Shown here piece by piece: positions 46,488 to 59,612 of a stretch of 64,000 nt of DNA. The stretch covers positions 6,296,001 to 6,360,000 of the forward strand of contig NC_016458.1 of assembly GCF_000226115.1 (NCBI RefSeq), given 5' to 3'. Under the pieces are notes generated by a model. The model was not told the DNA's origin. It worked only from the letters and a program-made list of their open reading frames with translations, and searched no databases. This DNA is from Thermothielavioides terrestris NRRL 8126. Taxonomy: Eukaryota > Ascomycota > Sordariomycetes > Sordariales > Chaetomiaceae. The translations under genes were made by a program, and so were the position numbers. How positions within the stretch are numbered: position 1 is the stretch's first letter; the number at the start of each line of letters is the position of its first letter.

Positions 46488-47480
46488 CAATCACACAGTT
46501 TCTCCGCCTCGCTGAGCAAGCTGTCCCTTCAACCCTAACCCCGCCGTTTTCATGCACACGGCGCAGCGCTCCGGCCCCCAGGAGCCAAACTATGGTTTGA
46601 ATGGTGGCTCGAACAGGCTTGATCGGGAGGCACGGGTCAGATTCGCAGCCCCCGTTCCTACACGAGGCCGCGTTTCGTGCGACTTGGACAAGCGTGGCCT
46701 TTGCCCGTATCGTACCGTACCTCGGGTCGGATACGAAAACACCCCAGAATACGGAGTCTTCCGTAGTGAAGGCAGTCGGAGGCTGGGATGGTGTGCAGCT
46801 TCAAGGTTGGCAATCCAGACACCCTCTCAGGGCCCACTTTCCTTGGTTTCTGCTTTTGGTTAGTTACCGGTTCCATTGCACCGGTGGGTCCCATTGGGGT
46901 GTTCTTCCGCTTGGCAAAAAAACTGACCACACCCGAAGATTTTTGAAGGCTCAACCGTGCCGGTGACCCTTGTCTTTGCCGTCATCCTCGTCACCCCAAA
47001 TTTGACGCAGGCAGATCCGTTGCTCCCGTTTGTGATGGATGCTGTGGCCGCGTTCGACACTCTCCCAACAACGATCTGACAGGTTGGGCCAAACGCGACA
47101 TGGAGGATATGATCGTAGCAAAACCTGTGACGGGTTCACTGGAATGATCTAGGTTTCACAAATACCTATGTGCTATGTACTCTAGTTATGCGGAAGAGCT
47201 ACACTACCGCAATTTACAGTTGTTAAATTTGTCGGGCAGGATCGCTGGTCGTTTCTCGCTGGTCGTTCTCAAAGAACTGGAAGGGGTCTTGTTCCCGCTT
47301 CATCGGCGCCTGTGTCCGCTGGTGCCGGCCACTACGGAGGCTTCGAGCTCGGACTCTTCGAAAACCTAAACCACCTGGCAAATTTGGCGCAACCAGACCC
47401 TGGCCACCAACTTACCCCGCCCCTGCCCCAAAAGTTTTCTCTAGCCACTATAGAAAACAAATCCCTTCCACCCACTAGCC

Positions 47481-48237
47481 ACCTAGGCCTATTTTCTTCC
47501 TAAGCTGCCAAGCCCTCTAGCCGACAGACTAATTTAGCTACGTAGTTCCTAGCCTCAATCGCACTTAATCGAGTTCAATTATAAACGTCTAGTATTGATT
47601 CCCTACTATTAGAAGTTTCTAAGCGTAGGTTGCTAATAGTTTTTATAGTCGCCTTTAGTCGCCTTTAAGTCACTATCGGTTAAAATCTCTAACCTCGATT
47701 AGCAGTCACTATAGCGTCTTCCCCTAACGACAATAGCCTTTAGATATAGACCCCTAAATAGACGTTAGAGGAGCGTTAGTCGGCCCTAGTATCCTAAGAC
47801 CTTACGATAGCGACTATAAAGTAGCTTAAGGAGTCTAAGTATAGCAATGTCTAAAAGCTACTTGCCTAGAAGCTAGTCGGTTATCCCTAATTATTCTTGA
47901 TTGTACAAAAATGTTTTTTAATTATTTTATAGACTATCTAGCGGCCTTTAGAGTTAAAGATAATCTAAGTAAAGGGCGAAAAGAAACTAGCGACCTTCGA
48001 CCTTGATAAATAAACCTATACTATAGCGATAGCGCTATTTCTTTTTAATAAAGGTAGAAAATAGAATATAGACTATAAAAATTATAGCAACCCCTATTCC
48101 TATAGCTTCTACGAAATATACTACTAACTAGCTAATAGATATAGCGAAGGAGCATATACCAACTGTTACTACTTTGGCCTAAGTACTTAGTACTTACTAC
48201 GTCTAGGTATATTTTAATTCTATTCCTTAGTATCGGT
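47481..48237. other. Start of the second RIP-mutated block
   Basis: Composition changes abruptly to TA-rich, CA/TG-poor sequence near 47480-47560. No element end or gene could be defined in this stretch. Confidence 0.4.
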
Positions 48238-50262
48238 ACAATACTAATAGGAGTAGACAAGGAGTATAAAGAGCTTATCCAAAGGGGTAAGAAAGAGCTT
48301 AGAGACTTCAAAGGTTTTATATCTAAGTACCTATAAAAGTCGACGACGGAGGAGCTTAAGACTTTTAAGAAATAGATTAAAGATATAAAGGAACTCTAAA
48401 CTAAGAGGGGGAGCCCTAAGAAATGGGTACGTCAATAAATAATAATAGATAGGGAAACGTAAAGGGATATAGTTATAGGGTCTAGGCGATAGATAGAGGG
48501 GATTAGGTTTTAGAGAAAAAGATTGAGTATAGGGTATAGACATTGACAAGGAATATAGACAATATACAATAGGCAAGAGATTATATAATAAAGCTATATT
48601 CTATAAAGTCGGTAAAGTCAAAATAGCTTTATTCGAAAACCTTTATTTAGAACTATGTCTAACCCCTAATAGAAAATGCAATATACCTATTGCCTAGGAC
48701 AACGGAAGATAATTATCCCTAATATCTTCAATATCGAAAACGAATATAAAAAGTAGCTAAAATCCCTCCTATTTATTTATCCTTTCCCTAAAGTCAACTA
48801 AATCGCTTAAATTTGAACTTAATTATATATAATCAAATACTATTACCTACTAACAATGTTATATAATAACTTTTAGAAATACCGCTTTTGCCCTATATTA
48901 GGTCACTCCTATAATGATATTTATATAGAATATCTAACTCGTCACTTATATCCCTTCTACTAATCTTAGATTGTTCCTATTACAATTGAGGATTCTCTAA
49001 AGAAGCCTAAATATAGCTAAACCCTATAGGTACTCCTAGTCGCCTATATCTACTGTTCTACCCCTTTGTTCAACTCCCCTTTACTCTCTAAGACGAGCCT
49101 AAGCTTAGTAAGTTCAATAGCCTCTTAGAGTATATTAAGTATAGTAAGCCTAAGCTCCGTTTATCGAATAACGGAGTTTAACTATACTAAAAGCATCGCC
49201 GAAGACGGCTATAGTATATAGTAAAATCTTATTACTAACATCGCTTTCGAACTCTAGGTAAAAGAGTATACTACTTCGATAGTTATAAGCTATATATACT
49301 AATAATAGACCAAAGTTATGTCGCTTAGCAAATATAGGTCGTAGCCCTATTTACTTTCGAAACGCTAGGTTAATCACTATAAGCTTATCGAAGGGCTTTT
49401 CGAACTAGCTTATATCAACGAAGTCTATAAGCTATTAGACTTTCACTTCGTTAGTCAAGTTACTTTAAAGACATAGGTCCCAATTACTAAGCTCTTTAGT
49501 CTAAAACCCAATAAGCCAATGACCTTATAGAAGCTCCGAGCTATAATAGCCAATAAGTCGAAGTTCAGTCCTAATAAGGTGATATACCTCAACTTGTTGA
49601 TAAGTTAGGAGCTAGTAGCTATAGATAAAGAGGATATTCCTCTATCTAAGGTTAAACAAGCTCGATCACGTTTAAAAAAGGCTTCTTAGCTAAAGTCGAA
49701 GGAAAGCTCTATCAAGCCCTAGGTAGAGTTAGGAGATAAAAAAGAACGCTTCGATTCTAACTCTAATAACGACCTATTTGTCAAGTCGAAAGCGGATTAT
49801 ACTAAGTCGAAGCGAGGTATTAAGTCTAAGCCTAACGCTATTAAATCAGAGCTAGGCGTTATCAAATCGGAGCTAAGTATTAAGTTAGAGCGTAGTATCG
49901 TCAAGTCGGAGCTAGACATCGTTAAGTTAAAGCTAAGCGTTATAACTTAGACGAAGGCGAAGAAGGAGGTAGCGACTAAAATCGTATATAGCTCGAAGCG
50001 GAAGGCCTATTCCAAGGCTATATAAAACTAAGAGGATTATACAAAGAAGCGCTAGGAGGTAGCTTATCCTAACTCTAATCTAGGCCCTAAGACTAAGTAT
50101 ATACTAGAGGAGCTAGCTAAGTTCGAAGATAAGGGTATATAGCTACCTACAAATAGTGTTCTTTCTTATAATATAGGGTATCTAAATTAGCTAGTAAAAG
50201 CGGTAGACATTGTTGAAAATACCCCTCCTAGCGAGCCTTTTAATTTAACTAACGTCGACTAA
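48238..50262 (+). pseudogene. Relic of an unknown gene with a zinc-finger-like segment and heptapeptide repeats
   Basis: One frame is kept, with RIP-type stops only, from about 48238 to a TAA at 50260-50262 (about 675 codons). The start is not determined. Early part: a charged, probably helical region (EYKELIQRGKKELRDFKGF). At 48886-48950 FCPILGHSYNDIYIEYLTRH resembles a C2H2-like finger lacking its second Cys. Middle: EGLFELAYINEVYKLLDFHF. Late: six tandem copies of a KSELxVI-type heptad (49822-49943), then a Lys-rich tail. It may be an accessory gene of a DNA transposon, or a host gene duplicated and then RIPed. Confidence 0.5.
49822..49943 (+). repeat. 21-bp tandem repeats encoding KSELxVI
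   Basis: Units of 21 bases (one of 18) beginning AAATCGGAGCTA or AAGTCGGAGCTA encode KSELGVI, KSELSI, KSELDIV and RIP variants such as KLERSIV and KLKLSVI. Confidence 0.7.
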
Positions 50263-50289
50263 CAATATTGTATTAGCTATCGAAGGCCC

Positions 50290-51430
50290 TTATTCTATAT
50301 TCTCTACCCCATCTTATTTAGGTTTATCCTCTTCCTCTTTAATCTTATCGTCATTATCCTATCCTTCGCTACTTCCTTCAATGAGATTTAAACTCTATTG
50401 TAATTCATTAATTACTATAGCTATAGAATCGTCCTCTCTACTCTAAAACTTATTAAGAAAAATACCTTAATATTTAAAATTGAGCTTGAACTATATCTAT
50501 CTATTAGTAGGCTTCCTAAGTAAATGTAACTAAGATTAGTGCCCCTAAGACTTATAAAGCGCAAGGCGATTCCAGAGGTATATATACTCGTTGAAGTAGG
50601 GCGAGTCTAGCCAATTGCCAACCGATTCGTTGAATATCGTTATAAGTAACTCGCAAAGGGTCAATATATTGTTAAGGAGATATTAGTCGACCTTGATATT
50701 GTCGATCTTTATAAGTTTATTAAGGAACTCCTAGTAGTTATATAATAGTAGTAGACGATAGTCGACTATATCTACCCCTAGCTATATATAGGTGAACATC
50801 TTCCAAAGGGTTCCAGTATAAATATACCGCTAGTTCTTCTATTTACGAATAGTATAGTTGTTCTAGTAATTGACGAAGTTAGTAACTTTAAACCGGATAA
50901 TAGGTATATAGATATAGAGTAGAGCAATATAATCAGATAAGCGGTCGCTATTCCAACCGTCTTTACAACGAAGCCTTCTAAAGAGATCCTAATAATAGAT
51001 TAGCTTAGGTAACTAAGTATAATTGGACTTAATTATATATAATCAAGTATAAACTATAGTAACTTACTTACTAGAAACCTAAACGACCTTTATAAAGCTA
51101 GTTCTACTATAACTCAATCCGCTAGTTCTTAGTACTCTTCCCAAAGGTATAGCAATCCTTAAATAAAAAGGGTTGTTCAAAAAGTTGGAAAATATCTACC
51201 TCTCCTAGAAGAATAGGGAAATCTACTTCACCTCTTCCCCTAAACATATACTATCCAATGCCTCTATCTTCATTCCTCCTTAGTTTAAGTCGACGATAGT
51301 CCTTTATATCTAAAGAAAGCTAAATATAAGTAGCTACTATCATTAAAGTCTTAACTCCTTAGTCTAACCGAATTATCATTGGAATAAAATTGAGCTCCTT
51401 AACAACCCTAAGATATTAAAGGAAAATAGA
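50290..51430 (-). pseudogene. Convergent second unknown coding relic
   Basis: On the minus strand, tail-to-tail with the preceding relic, a frame with RIP-type stops reads GTLWKMFTYI, LGVDIVDYRLLLLYN, EFLNKLIKIDNIKVD, YLLNNILTLCELLITIFNES and VGNWLDSPYFNEYIYLWNRL. Protein-like and apparently continuous for about 200 codons, but the family is not recognised. It ends near the third LTR element, which may have inserted beside or into it. Confidence 0.4.
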
Positions 51431-51437
51431 GCGTTCA

Positions 51438-51686
51438 TATCACACGCAACTGTAGCAAGGGCACCCATAACCGCACCACGGTCAGGGGTAACGAGCGTTC
51501 CCTTAAAAAGGGGAACCTCACCCGGAACCCCTTTGTAGGAAGACAGACTATATCAATATACTTTTATAACATATACTAGTGTTTAGGAGTACCGCCTCAT
51601 TAGCTAACGAGGCTAAAAGGCATTGATCTTTCTTACCCTTATACGCTTACCGCTAGATAGTCACCGAGGGCTATCGGTGTATAACA
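51438..51686 (+). repeat. 5' LTR (249 bp) of the 10.6-kb chromovirus
   Basis: Starts TATCACACG (ancestral TGTCACACG) and ends GTATAACA. Contains a near-perfect hairpin GTTCCCTT-AAAA-AGGGGAAC kept in both LTRs, and CCGCCTCATTAGCTAACGAGG, an imperfect palindrome. Confidence 0.93.
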
Positions 51687-51759
51687 AGTGGTGCCTACTA
51701 ACGATTTGAACCTGTCTACTTCCTATCGAGGGGAGCCAAGTTCGGCTTGGAAGACATCA

Positions 51760-53720
51760 CAAGTTACACCCAGCAAATTGTATAGAGCAACGTCTAAGGC
51801 AAATAATACTCCTTTATAAAGGAGCAAGCTTCGGAGTATATAATCTATAACGAACTAGTTCACGACCTAGCCACCGTCATTCTAGCACTAAGTACTCGCA
51901 AGGAGTCAGAAGCTAAACGGATTCAAGCCTTATAAACGTCAACGTCTATAGGGATATACAGCAAACACTCAAGTTTATCAAGGACTTCGAGGTCACCTAC
52001 AACGTCCAGTAGGTAACCGCTATCAATCCCTGAGAACTCCAATATCTAGAAGCCGCTATATCACTCAAAGAGGCACTAGAAGGAGACGCCTACGCCCAAC
52101 GGTATACTAGAACACTGTATATCGTAGAGTACCCTCCCTCTTAGATACTCGACAATTATATTCTTTACACCTACTTTATAACTATTAGGCGTAAAGTCCA
52201 AGTAGCCGTCAACAAGAACCTTATCCCAGACCCTAGGATCGAAGATACTACCTTAGAGGCTAAGGACTCGACCTAAGAAACGCTAAAGACCTTAGTACTA
52301 GAGAGTCGGGGACCGTTAGAGACCTCGAAGCCTCAAAGGATTAACGATTAGCAACTAGGACTAGCTATATCGCTAGAAACATTGGTAAGAACCAAATACA
52401 ATCCGACTAAGAACTAGCTAACAACTCTACTAAGCCTAACCTTCTAGGAGCAACTAGAGCCCTAAAATACGCCAACTATTCCTCAATAGGGACGTGAAAC
52501 CTACACCATTAGTAGCTACAATCTCGGTAAACGCTACTAAGCACCGCTAAGAGGATCGTAGGATCCGCTACCTTAGAACCGACAACCCAAAGAGGAAGAC
52601 CTATCATCTTCGATAGCTCAGCTAATTAGCGCTTTCGACTAGGTTCCCCAACTACTGCTATAGACGCCTAGCCAACTATCTTAGTACCTATCCGAGCTTC
52701 CTAGACTAGACATAGTTATCTAGAATCCTAGGACGGAACATATAGATAGTTCGGTCGACTCTAATGTCTCTTTACTATTCTAAAAGATGCCGAGCCTACT
52801 ATGTAGACAAGTAGCTAGACCCTCTAGATAAGGAGCTGGACCCTCTAGACAAGTAGCTAGAGCTATAGACATCTAGGCCGCTTTCGCTATATAGGACTTT
52901 CTTACCTAAATAGCTAGAATAATAGAGAACCTAAACATTATAATCGAAAGGGCGAACAAGGCTATAGGCGTAGAAGACTATTAGCCTAAAACCAAGGACG
53001 GAAGTACTATATCTTCGTAACCGTCTATACCTACGTCGAAATAGAAGATTTAGGACACTAGTCTCTTCTAGCTAAATATGGAGAACGAGGCTAAAGAACC
53101 CTAGGACCTATAGTACAATAAACAGTAGCTATACTATAAGGATGTCAACCTTTAGGTTAAATAGATAGATTAGGTCGTTAGATACTACCTAGTAAAAGAA
53201 GAGACCCTATATATAGAGATATAGACCCTACTTCGAGGATTAGCACTATAATGGTATAAGTAGCAGCTCTCTACTATAGAAAAGGTAGTATTGACTATAT
53301 CTATAAAAGCGTAGACTAAGCGTTTAAAAAAGGAGTTTAGCATTAAAAGATATAAAGTAGAGAAATAGCTAAACGAAAACTAGTATACTACAAAGGACAA
53401 CTACGAAGACAAGTCGGTCTAGAAATTTGCTATAAAATACTTCAAATATATATATATTTAGGAAGATACTACTAAAGAGCAACGTCTAATACGCCTATAC
53501 AACTACCTCTATCTAGAGCTTTGCTAGCTATACCTCGAACTAGATGTAACTACGGAGATAAGTATATTCCTTAGTATCCTCGACACTAAAGTATATATCG
53601 TTAGAGACAAGCTTCGCCAAGACGTCGCCAAGGGCTATATCATTGGCCACAGTCCTATTGCCAACAATATAAATATAAAGTATAACGACGAAGGATAAGG
53701 AGACAACTAAGAGGATAGTA
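51760..53720 (+). pseudogene. gag relic of the 10.6-kb chromovirus
   Basis: Long interrupted frames after the primer site. The capsid-like part is recognisable near 53195-53480: ETLYIEI and RGLAL, WYK, then FSIKRYKVEK and DKSV-KFAIKYFKY, as in gypsy gag proteins (LRG.A..WY; F...). An Asp/Glu-rich segment follows (53757-54056 reads 99 codons without a stop, MILREETKTNPSDLETIS). Confidence 0.65.
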
Positions 53721-54499
53721 GAGCCTTCTAGATAGGAAGAGGTAGAAGAGGACATTGTGATCCTTAGAGAAGAGACAAAGACAAACCCTAGCGACCTAGA
53801 AACAATTAGCATAGAGATAGTGACCAAACACGACTATTTGGTAACTAAAACTTCTATAGTACAACCAGATATAGAAGAGGATATCGACTATTCAACGATC
53901 ATAGAAGAGGAGTCAGACCATTTAACGGCTAAAGAAAAGGCGACAACGGCAACTAGGAAAGACCACCTCGACCCCAACGACTTCAATAGATTCGGATATA
54001 TATATATAAAAAGTAGTTCAAAGACGGTACCTTCTTATACTATAGTGAGATCATAGTGATAGAAGACGACGAAGACGCCAACCTTTACTGCGAGATACTA
54101 GAGAAGACTAGGTACATTCTTGTCAACGAATATAACATCGAAGCCAAGGACGAGGAGTCGGAAGACGAGAAAGCCGATAGTTCTTACTACTTATATTATA
54201 CCTTTCACTAGCCTAGACTAAGTTGGAACAAACTACTACAATAGCTCCTATAGATTTAGCAATGTACCGCCTATAGCAGAGTCTTTACGATATACTGTAA
54301 GCTTTTTAAATATATAGCCGACAATGGCGACGAAGACAAGTATAAGCCTATATAACCTTAAATGGACTACTAGTACGACCTTAGTAATAGCGAAGACAAG
54401 CTTGATAGTAAGGATATAAACTTTACGTTAACCAAAGGACAGATTGTAGAAGTGTAGCTATATATACTGCTACTAAAAGTATTGGACAAGCAAGCTACG

Positions 54500-57000
54500 T
54501 ACCTTATAATCAACATTAGTGCGAACCTAGGTGAGCTAGGCACCGAGGTTTACTTTAATATAGGTAGCAACGCTAACCTCGTCGATAAGGAGTTTATCTC
54601 TAAGTGGGCTAAGAACCTACGTTAGATCGACGTAAAGCCGTACTTTGTCAAAGGCGTTGGAGCCTATACCGAAGTCAAAAAGTAAGTCGAGTTTGACTTC
54701 TATATCTAAGGAATCGTCTACGATACCAACGTAGACGGTTACTTTACTATAATAGCCAACGTTATTAAAGGCTTAGGAGCGAAACTGTTGATTGGAACTA
54801 ACTTTATACTCCGCAATAGAGTAAAGATTGACCTTAATATATTTATCTGTTACTTTTAGTCCGTTTACAATATAAAGATAAGAGTATATATAGAACGGAA
54901 AAGAACAATCTAGAAAGTGAAAGCTACGAATACTGTAATAGTCGTACCTATAACGGAATATTTGATCGAGACTATGTTCGAGCCTATAGATACCGATAAC
55001 GACAATCTAGGTAGCTAGAAACGTAAGCTCTACTTCGCTTTATACGTCGAGGGTATACTGGACGCTATTGTAGATGCGAAGAACGTATACTAGGCTATCG
55101 TAAAGAACAACACTGCTCGCCTAATTACCATTGTCGAAGGATAGTGCATTGGACACCTTCTTCAGTATAGCCTAGAGGAGGACATCTAGGCAATAATATA
55201 GAACCTTACGCAGTAGACCTAGGATAATATTATAGACGACAAATACGTATAGATAACAACAACTATATAACCAGAGCCTAGTAGTAAGGAACCGATGGCT
55301 AAGACATTAACAGAGGATAAGTATAAGCTACCTACTAAGTAGGAGTTCTATACACTATCCTATAGTATCGAGAGACTAGACGACATCCTATACATTAAGT
55401 TAGTAGTAGGGGTAAACGTCTATAGTAGGGATAGACGGTATATAGAAGAAATAAAAGTATTACTAGACAAGTATAATGTCTTCCATAACTATAGCATTGT
55501 CCCTATACTAAAGGATTAGAAGATAAGAATTCTATTTATCGACAGATAGTAGAATCAGCTTAAGCCTATTCGAGTTTACCCGCTAAGCGCCAAAGATTAA
55601 GCGATCGTCGACGAAGAATATAACAAACTATATATATAAGGAAAGATAGACTTTATAGACTAGTTAACCCCTATCGCTTGCCTAGTCTTCGTAGTCTATT
55701 GCATAGTTGCTAAAAAAACCAAAGGCAGAGCTATAGTAGACCTCTAGCCCCTAAATACATTGGTAGTACCGGATATATACCCGTTGCCCGACTAAGACGA
55801 CATTATAAATATAATAATAGGCAATATAATCTTTATAGTATTCGACGTCTCTAGATTCTTCTTCCAGCTTCTAATTATAGAAGAACATTGTAACCGTATA
55901 GTAGTCATCAGTCCTAGAGGTTTAGAACGCTTAAACGTTGTATTAATAGGATTTAAAAACTCACTAGCTTTCGTACAACGCTTCATAGACCGCTTATTCT
56001 ATAAGTATAAGCACTTTGTCTACGCTTATATCGACGACATTATCATCGCTAGCAAGAATATAGAGGAGCACCTCAAGCATATTAAGACGGTTCTCGATAT
56101 CCTCGACAAGGCATATATTCATATCTTAGTAGAAAAATCCTTTATAGCCTACCTATTAGTAAGACTTCTTAGCTATATAGTCAATGGCGAAGGAGTGGCT
56201 AAGACGGACAATAGGATCGCCGTATTTAAGAAACTCAAGTTCCCCGACATCCTTAAGACCTTAGAACAGTACCTTAGTATAGCCGAATAGCTATATAAAG
56301 GCATCCTATAGTATATAGCGAAAGCATAGCCTCTATAAGACTGTAAGACCAAACTCCTTACTCAAGGGAGAGTAAGTAGAGACCTTCCTATCGCTAAGTC
56401 GAAGAACGCTAGGAAGGCATTTACCTCGAACGCTAAATTCGAGCCTACGCCAATAGAACTAGAGTCCTTTAGGCTACTATAAGAACACCTATACGAGCAA
56501 TACTTCCTATATCATCATCGTTCTAACAAGCCGCTATTTATTAAGCTCAACGTAAACGGCAAAGGATATAGAGCAATCGTCTTTCAACTCTATAGTAAAT
56601 AGGATAGCATTAGTATCTTTGGCTAAGACATCCTAAATAGTAAGATCTAGCCTATTATATTCTTATCCCACCTAACTTCCAACATAGAAAGGAAGTATAG
56701 AAGTATAGAAGTAGAAGTCGCTACTGTCGTATAGGTAGTTAGGAAGCTCTAGAAAATAGTATAGTTAAACCAACACCCTATAAATATCCTAATAGACTAC
56801 GTAGTGACTAGAGGCATTGTAAAGCATACATCTCTCGCTACTATAGACCTTGTAAAGGCTAACCTAAAGCTCGTCAACACTATAAACTAGCTATCCTAGT
56901 TCGACCTCAACATCTTCTATATACTAGGAAAGCTCAACGTTGTACTAGACGCCTTATTACACCTACCAACCTTCGAGGAGGACACCCCTAACGAAACCTA
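54500..57000 (+). pseudogene. Protease, reverse transcriptase and RNase H relic of the 10.6-kb chromovirus
   Basis: A protease-like region is near 54530-54800 (EVYFNIGSNANLVDKEFIS). Reverse transcriptase: SPRGLERLNVVLIGFKNSLA and FVQRFIDRLFYKYKHFVYAY are readable, and the catalytic box YIDDI at 56027-56041 still has both Asp codons intact. RNase H follows, with YRAIVFQL-like and HLTSNIERKYRSIEVEVAT motifs near 56570-56730. Confidence 0.88.
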
Positions 57001-57249
57001 AGACATTATCAACGAACTAGAGGACATTTAGTCCGCTACCTAGATCGACACCGAGGAATACTACGTCGTAGACACTAGCACCTTCGAGCTAGTTATCAAT
57101 GACGAGTTCAAAGCCAAGTTGACCGTAGCTTACCCCAACGACCGCCAATACAATAAAATTATTAAGAGTCTCTACGATATAGAAGAACGAACTAAGAAGA
57201 TCGCTAAGTAGAGAGAATACAAAGAGCGAAAAGAAGAGCTACAAAGAAA

Positions 57250-58700
57250 GTAGTACTAAAAGCTATAGCTTGGACCCTATGAACTAAAGGACAGTCTCCT
57301 CTACTATATCGACTACAAAGGAGCGAGGAAGCTTTATATCCCTAGTAGCTATATCAAAGATATTCTTACTATTGTATACAACAATATTTACCACTTTAGT
57401 ATAGACAATATAATAGCGAACCTCTCGGTATTTACATTTAACTGAAAGCGCTAGATAGTACGTAAGTATATTTAGCACTACCCTATATACAAAGAGAACT
57501 AGACCTTGAGAGAATCGAAGCCTAGAGACCTTTAGCTAATTCGGACACCGCTATAGCCTTTCTATACTATCACTATAGATTTTATCGTCGGTTTGCCTAC
57601 TATACCCTCTAAAGGGACACTATAGTCAATGAAAAAGTACCTAATCCTCAACGCTATATACACTATTACTTATAAGTTTAGTAAGAAGAAGCTTCTTATA
57701 GCTAGAAACGACAAGATGTTAGTAGAGGAATAGGCCATTATAATTCTTAAAGTACTAACGTATATGAATTAGGGACTCCTAGTACAAATTATTAGCGACT
57801 AAGACATTAAGTTCACCTCTGACCTATAAAAAGAAATCTTTCGTATCCTAGGCGTTAGCCTCCTTTTCTCAATAGCCTATTATCCTTAGACGGACAGTTA
57901 GTTAGAAAAGACGAACTAGACGGTAGAAATCACTATCCGTATAGAAGCTATAGAAAAACCAAGAACGTTATAGCCTCTACTTCTTCCTACGTTATAATAC
58001 AATTTCAACAATATACTTATAGTCACTATCGGAAGATCGTTAAACAAGTTGATATATAGCTTTAAACTACGTTTTATCCTAGATATACTTCATTATAAGA
58101 AGGGTACTATTGCCTTCGTTAAAGCTATTAGTGTCCTTAGACAGTAATATCAAAAGGAAGTAGCAGAATAGATCGATTATACAAACGCTATTATAAAGAT
58201 ACGTTACAACGATAAGTATATACCTACCGAGTTCGAAATAGGAGACACCGTTTACCTACGACTATACAATGGATACCATCTCCTAGGAAAGCCTAAACGA
58301 AAGTAGTTACTATAGTAGGTAGGACCGTTCAAGATTGTCTATAAAATCGATAGAAACGTCTACAAGCTTAACTTCCTAGCTAGTTGGAAAGTCTATCTAG
58401 TAGTTTCAGTTTCCCAATTATAGAAGCTAGATCAGGGGAAAGACCCCTTTAGCTATAACGTAGAACCCCCTAGCCCTATAATTGTTGACGGAGATAAGCG
58501 CTAGGAAGTTGAGAGAATCGTACAACAATATATCATTTGGAGGAATCGGAGACCTAAAGTCGAATATCTAGTACAATAGAAAGGATTTACCGCTAAAGAC
58601 GACTAATAGATCCTATATATTTAGCTTATTAACAGTACTAGGGAACTTGTCGAAGAGTACAAAAAGGCGTACCCTATCGACTAGGAGAAGGAATACTGTA
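57250..58700 (+). pseudogene. Integrase and chromodomain relic of the 10.6-kb chromovirus
   Basis: An HHCC-like region ends VRKYI*HYPIYKEN near 57470-57500 with Cys changed to Tyr. The catalytic core: DFIVGLPTIPSKGTL from about 57577, then IISD*DIKFTSDL and ILGVSLLFSIAYYP*TDSQ. A chromodomain relic VERIVQQYIIWRNRRPKVEY, LVQ*KGFTAKDD lies at about 58510-58605. Confidence 0.88.
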
Positions 58701-59612
58701 ACAAAGGTATCGCTATCAAGGAATAGAAGGAAGTAAAGGAGATTCCTCGGTCTTAGAACCAAGTTGTCGTCGAGCTGCTACGGAGAAAGGGCAGCGACCA
58801 TTGACAGCTATACTATTATTAACTTTCTCTTTCTCTTTCCTTCTTTCCTATTTCCCTCTTTTCCTTTCGTTCATTTACACTTTCCTTATTAGAACACGTT
58901 CACTTTAGTATATCTACTACCACTATATTGCCACTAGACGTATAAGCATCGTCCTCCATCTTATAGATCTCCTAGTTTTTCCTCTCCTTACCCTTTACTT
59001 AGACATCACTAACGCTTTCAATTATAAAACCGTAGTCATTCAGCTCGTTAAGCATTTACTCATCCTAGTTTTCCTATATATAGATTTGCTACCAACCTTG
59101 ACCTACAAATAGTTAAAGAAAGCCATCCTATTGCTATAAAGGCATAGGGCTTCGAGCCTCGAAGACACAATGTTCCATTCTCTAGCCACCACTAGATAGT
59201 AACACTGTTCATCGGCTATAGACACTACGCCATTGTTTTTATTTACTTCTAGAACAGCCTAACGTAGGCTACTACAATTTCCTTTCTTTTCATATATTAA
59301 CCTCAATATATCCATCTTCCCTAACAATTCCTTATCGTAATTATTTACGTTCACCATATAATCGATCGTCAAACCTTCTTATCACTGAGCTACGTACATT
59401 TATACGAACTACCATTAGTCGGTATACGCTTACACTATATTCGTAATTCGAAACAATCCGCTATATGTTCTCGCGGTGCCTACGTCAACGACAGAGGCGA
59501 CTATATAGTCGATTCTCTTAGCTCGCTAACGTTATCGAGTAGTAGAGTACTCAAATACAATTGTATCGACATTACTAAGGGAGACACCCGACTAGCCTTC
59601 GTCGTATACAGA

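Larger units (their letters stand above)
42736..47480. other. 4.7 kb GC-rich island without a recognised gene
   Basis: Between two RIP-mutated blocks the sequence returns to normal composition, but frames are short, overlap on both strands and lack domains. It may hold diverged exons or spacer. A C18 run (44271-44288) and a T13-type run (45741-45753) occur here. Confidence 0.4.
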
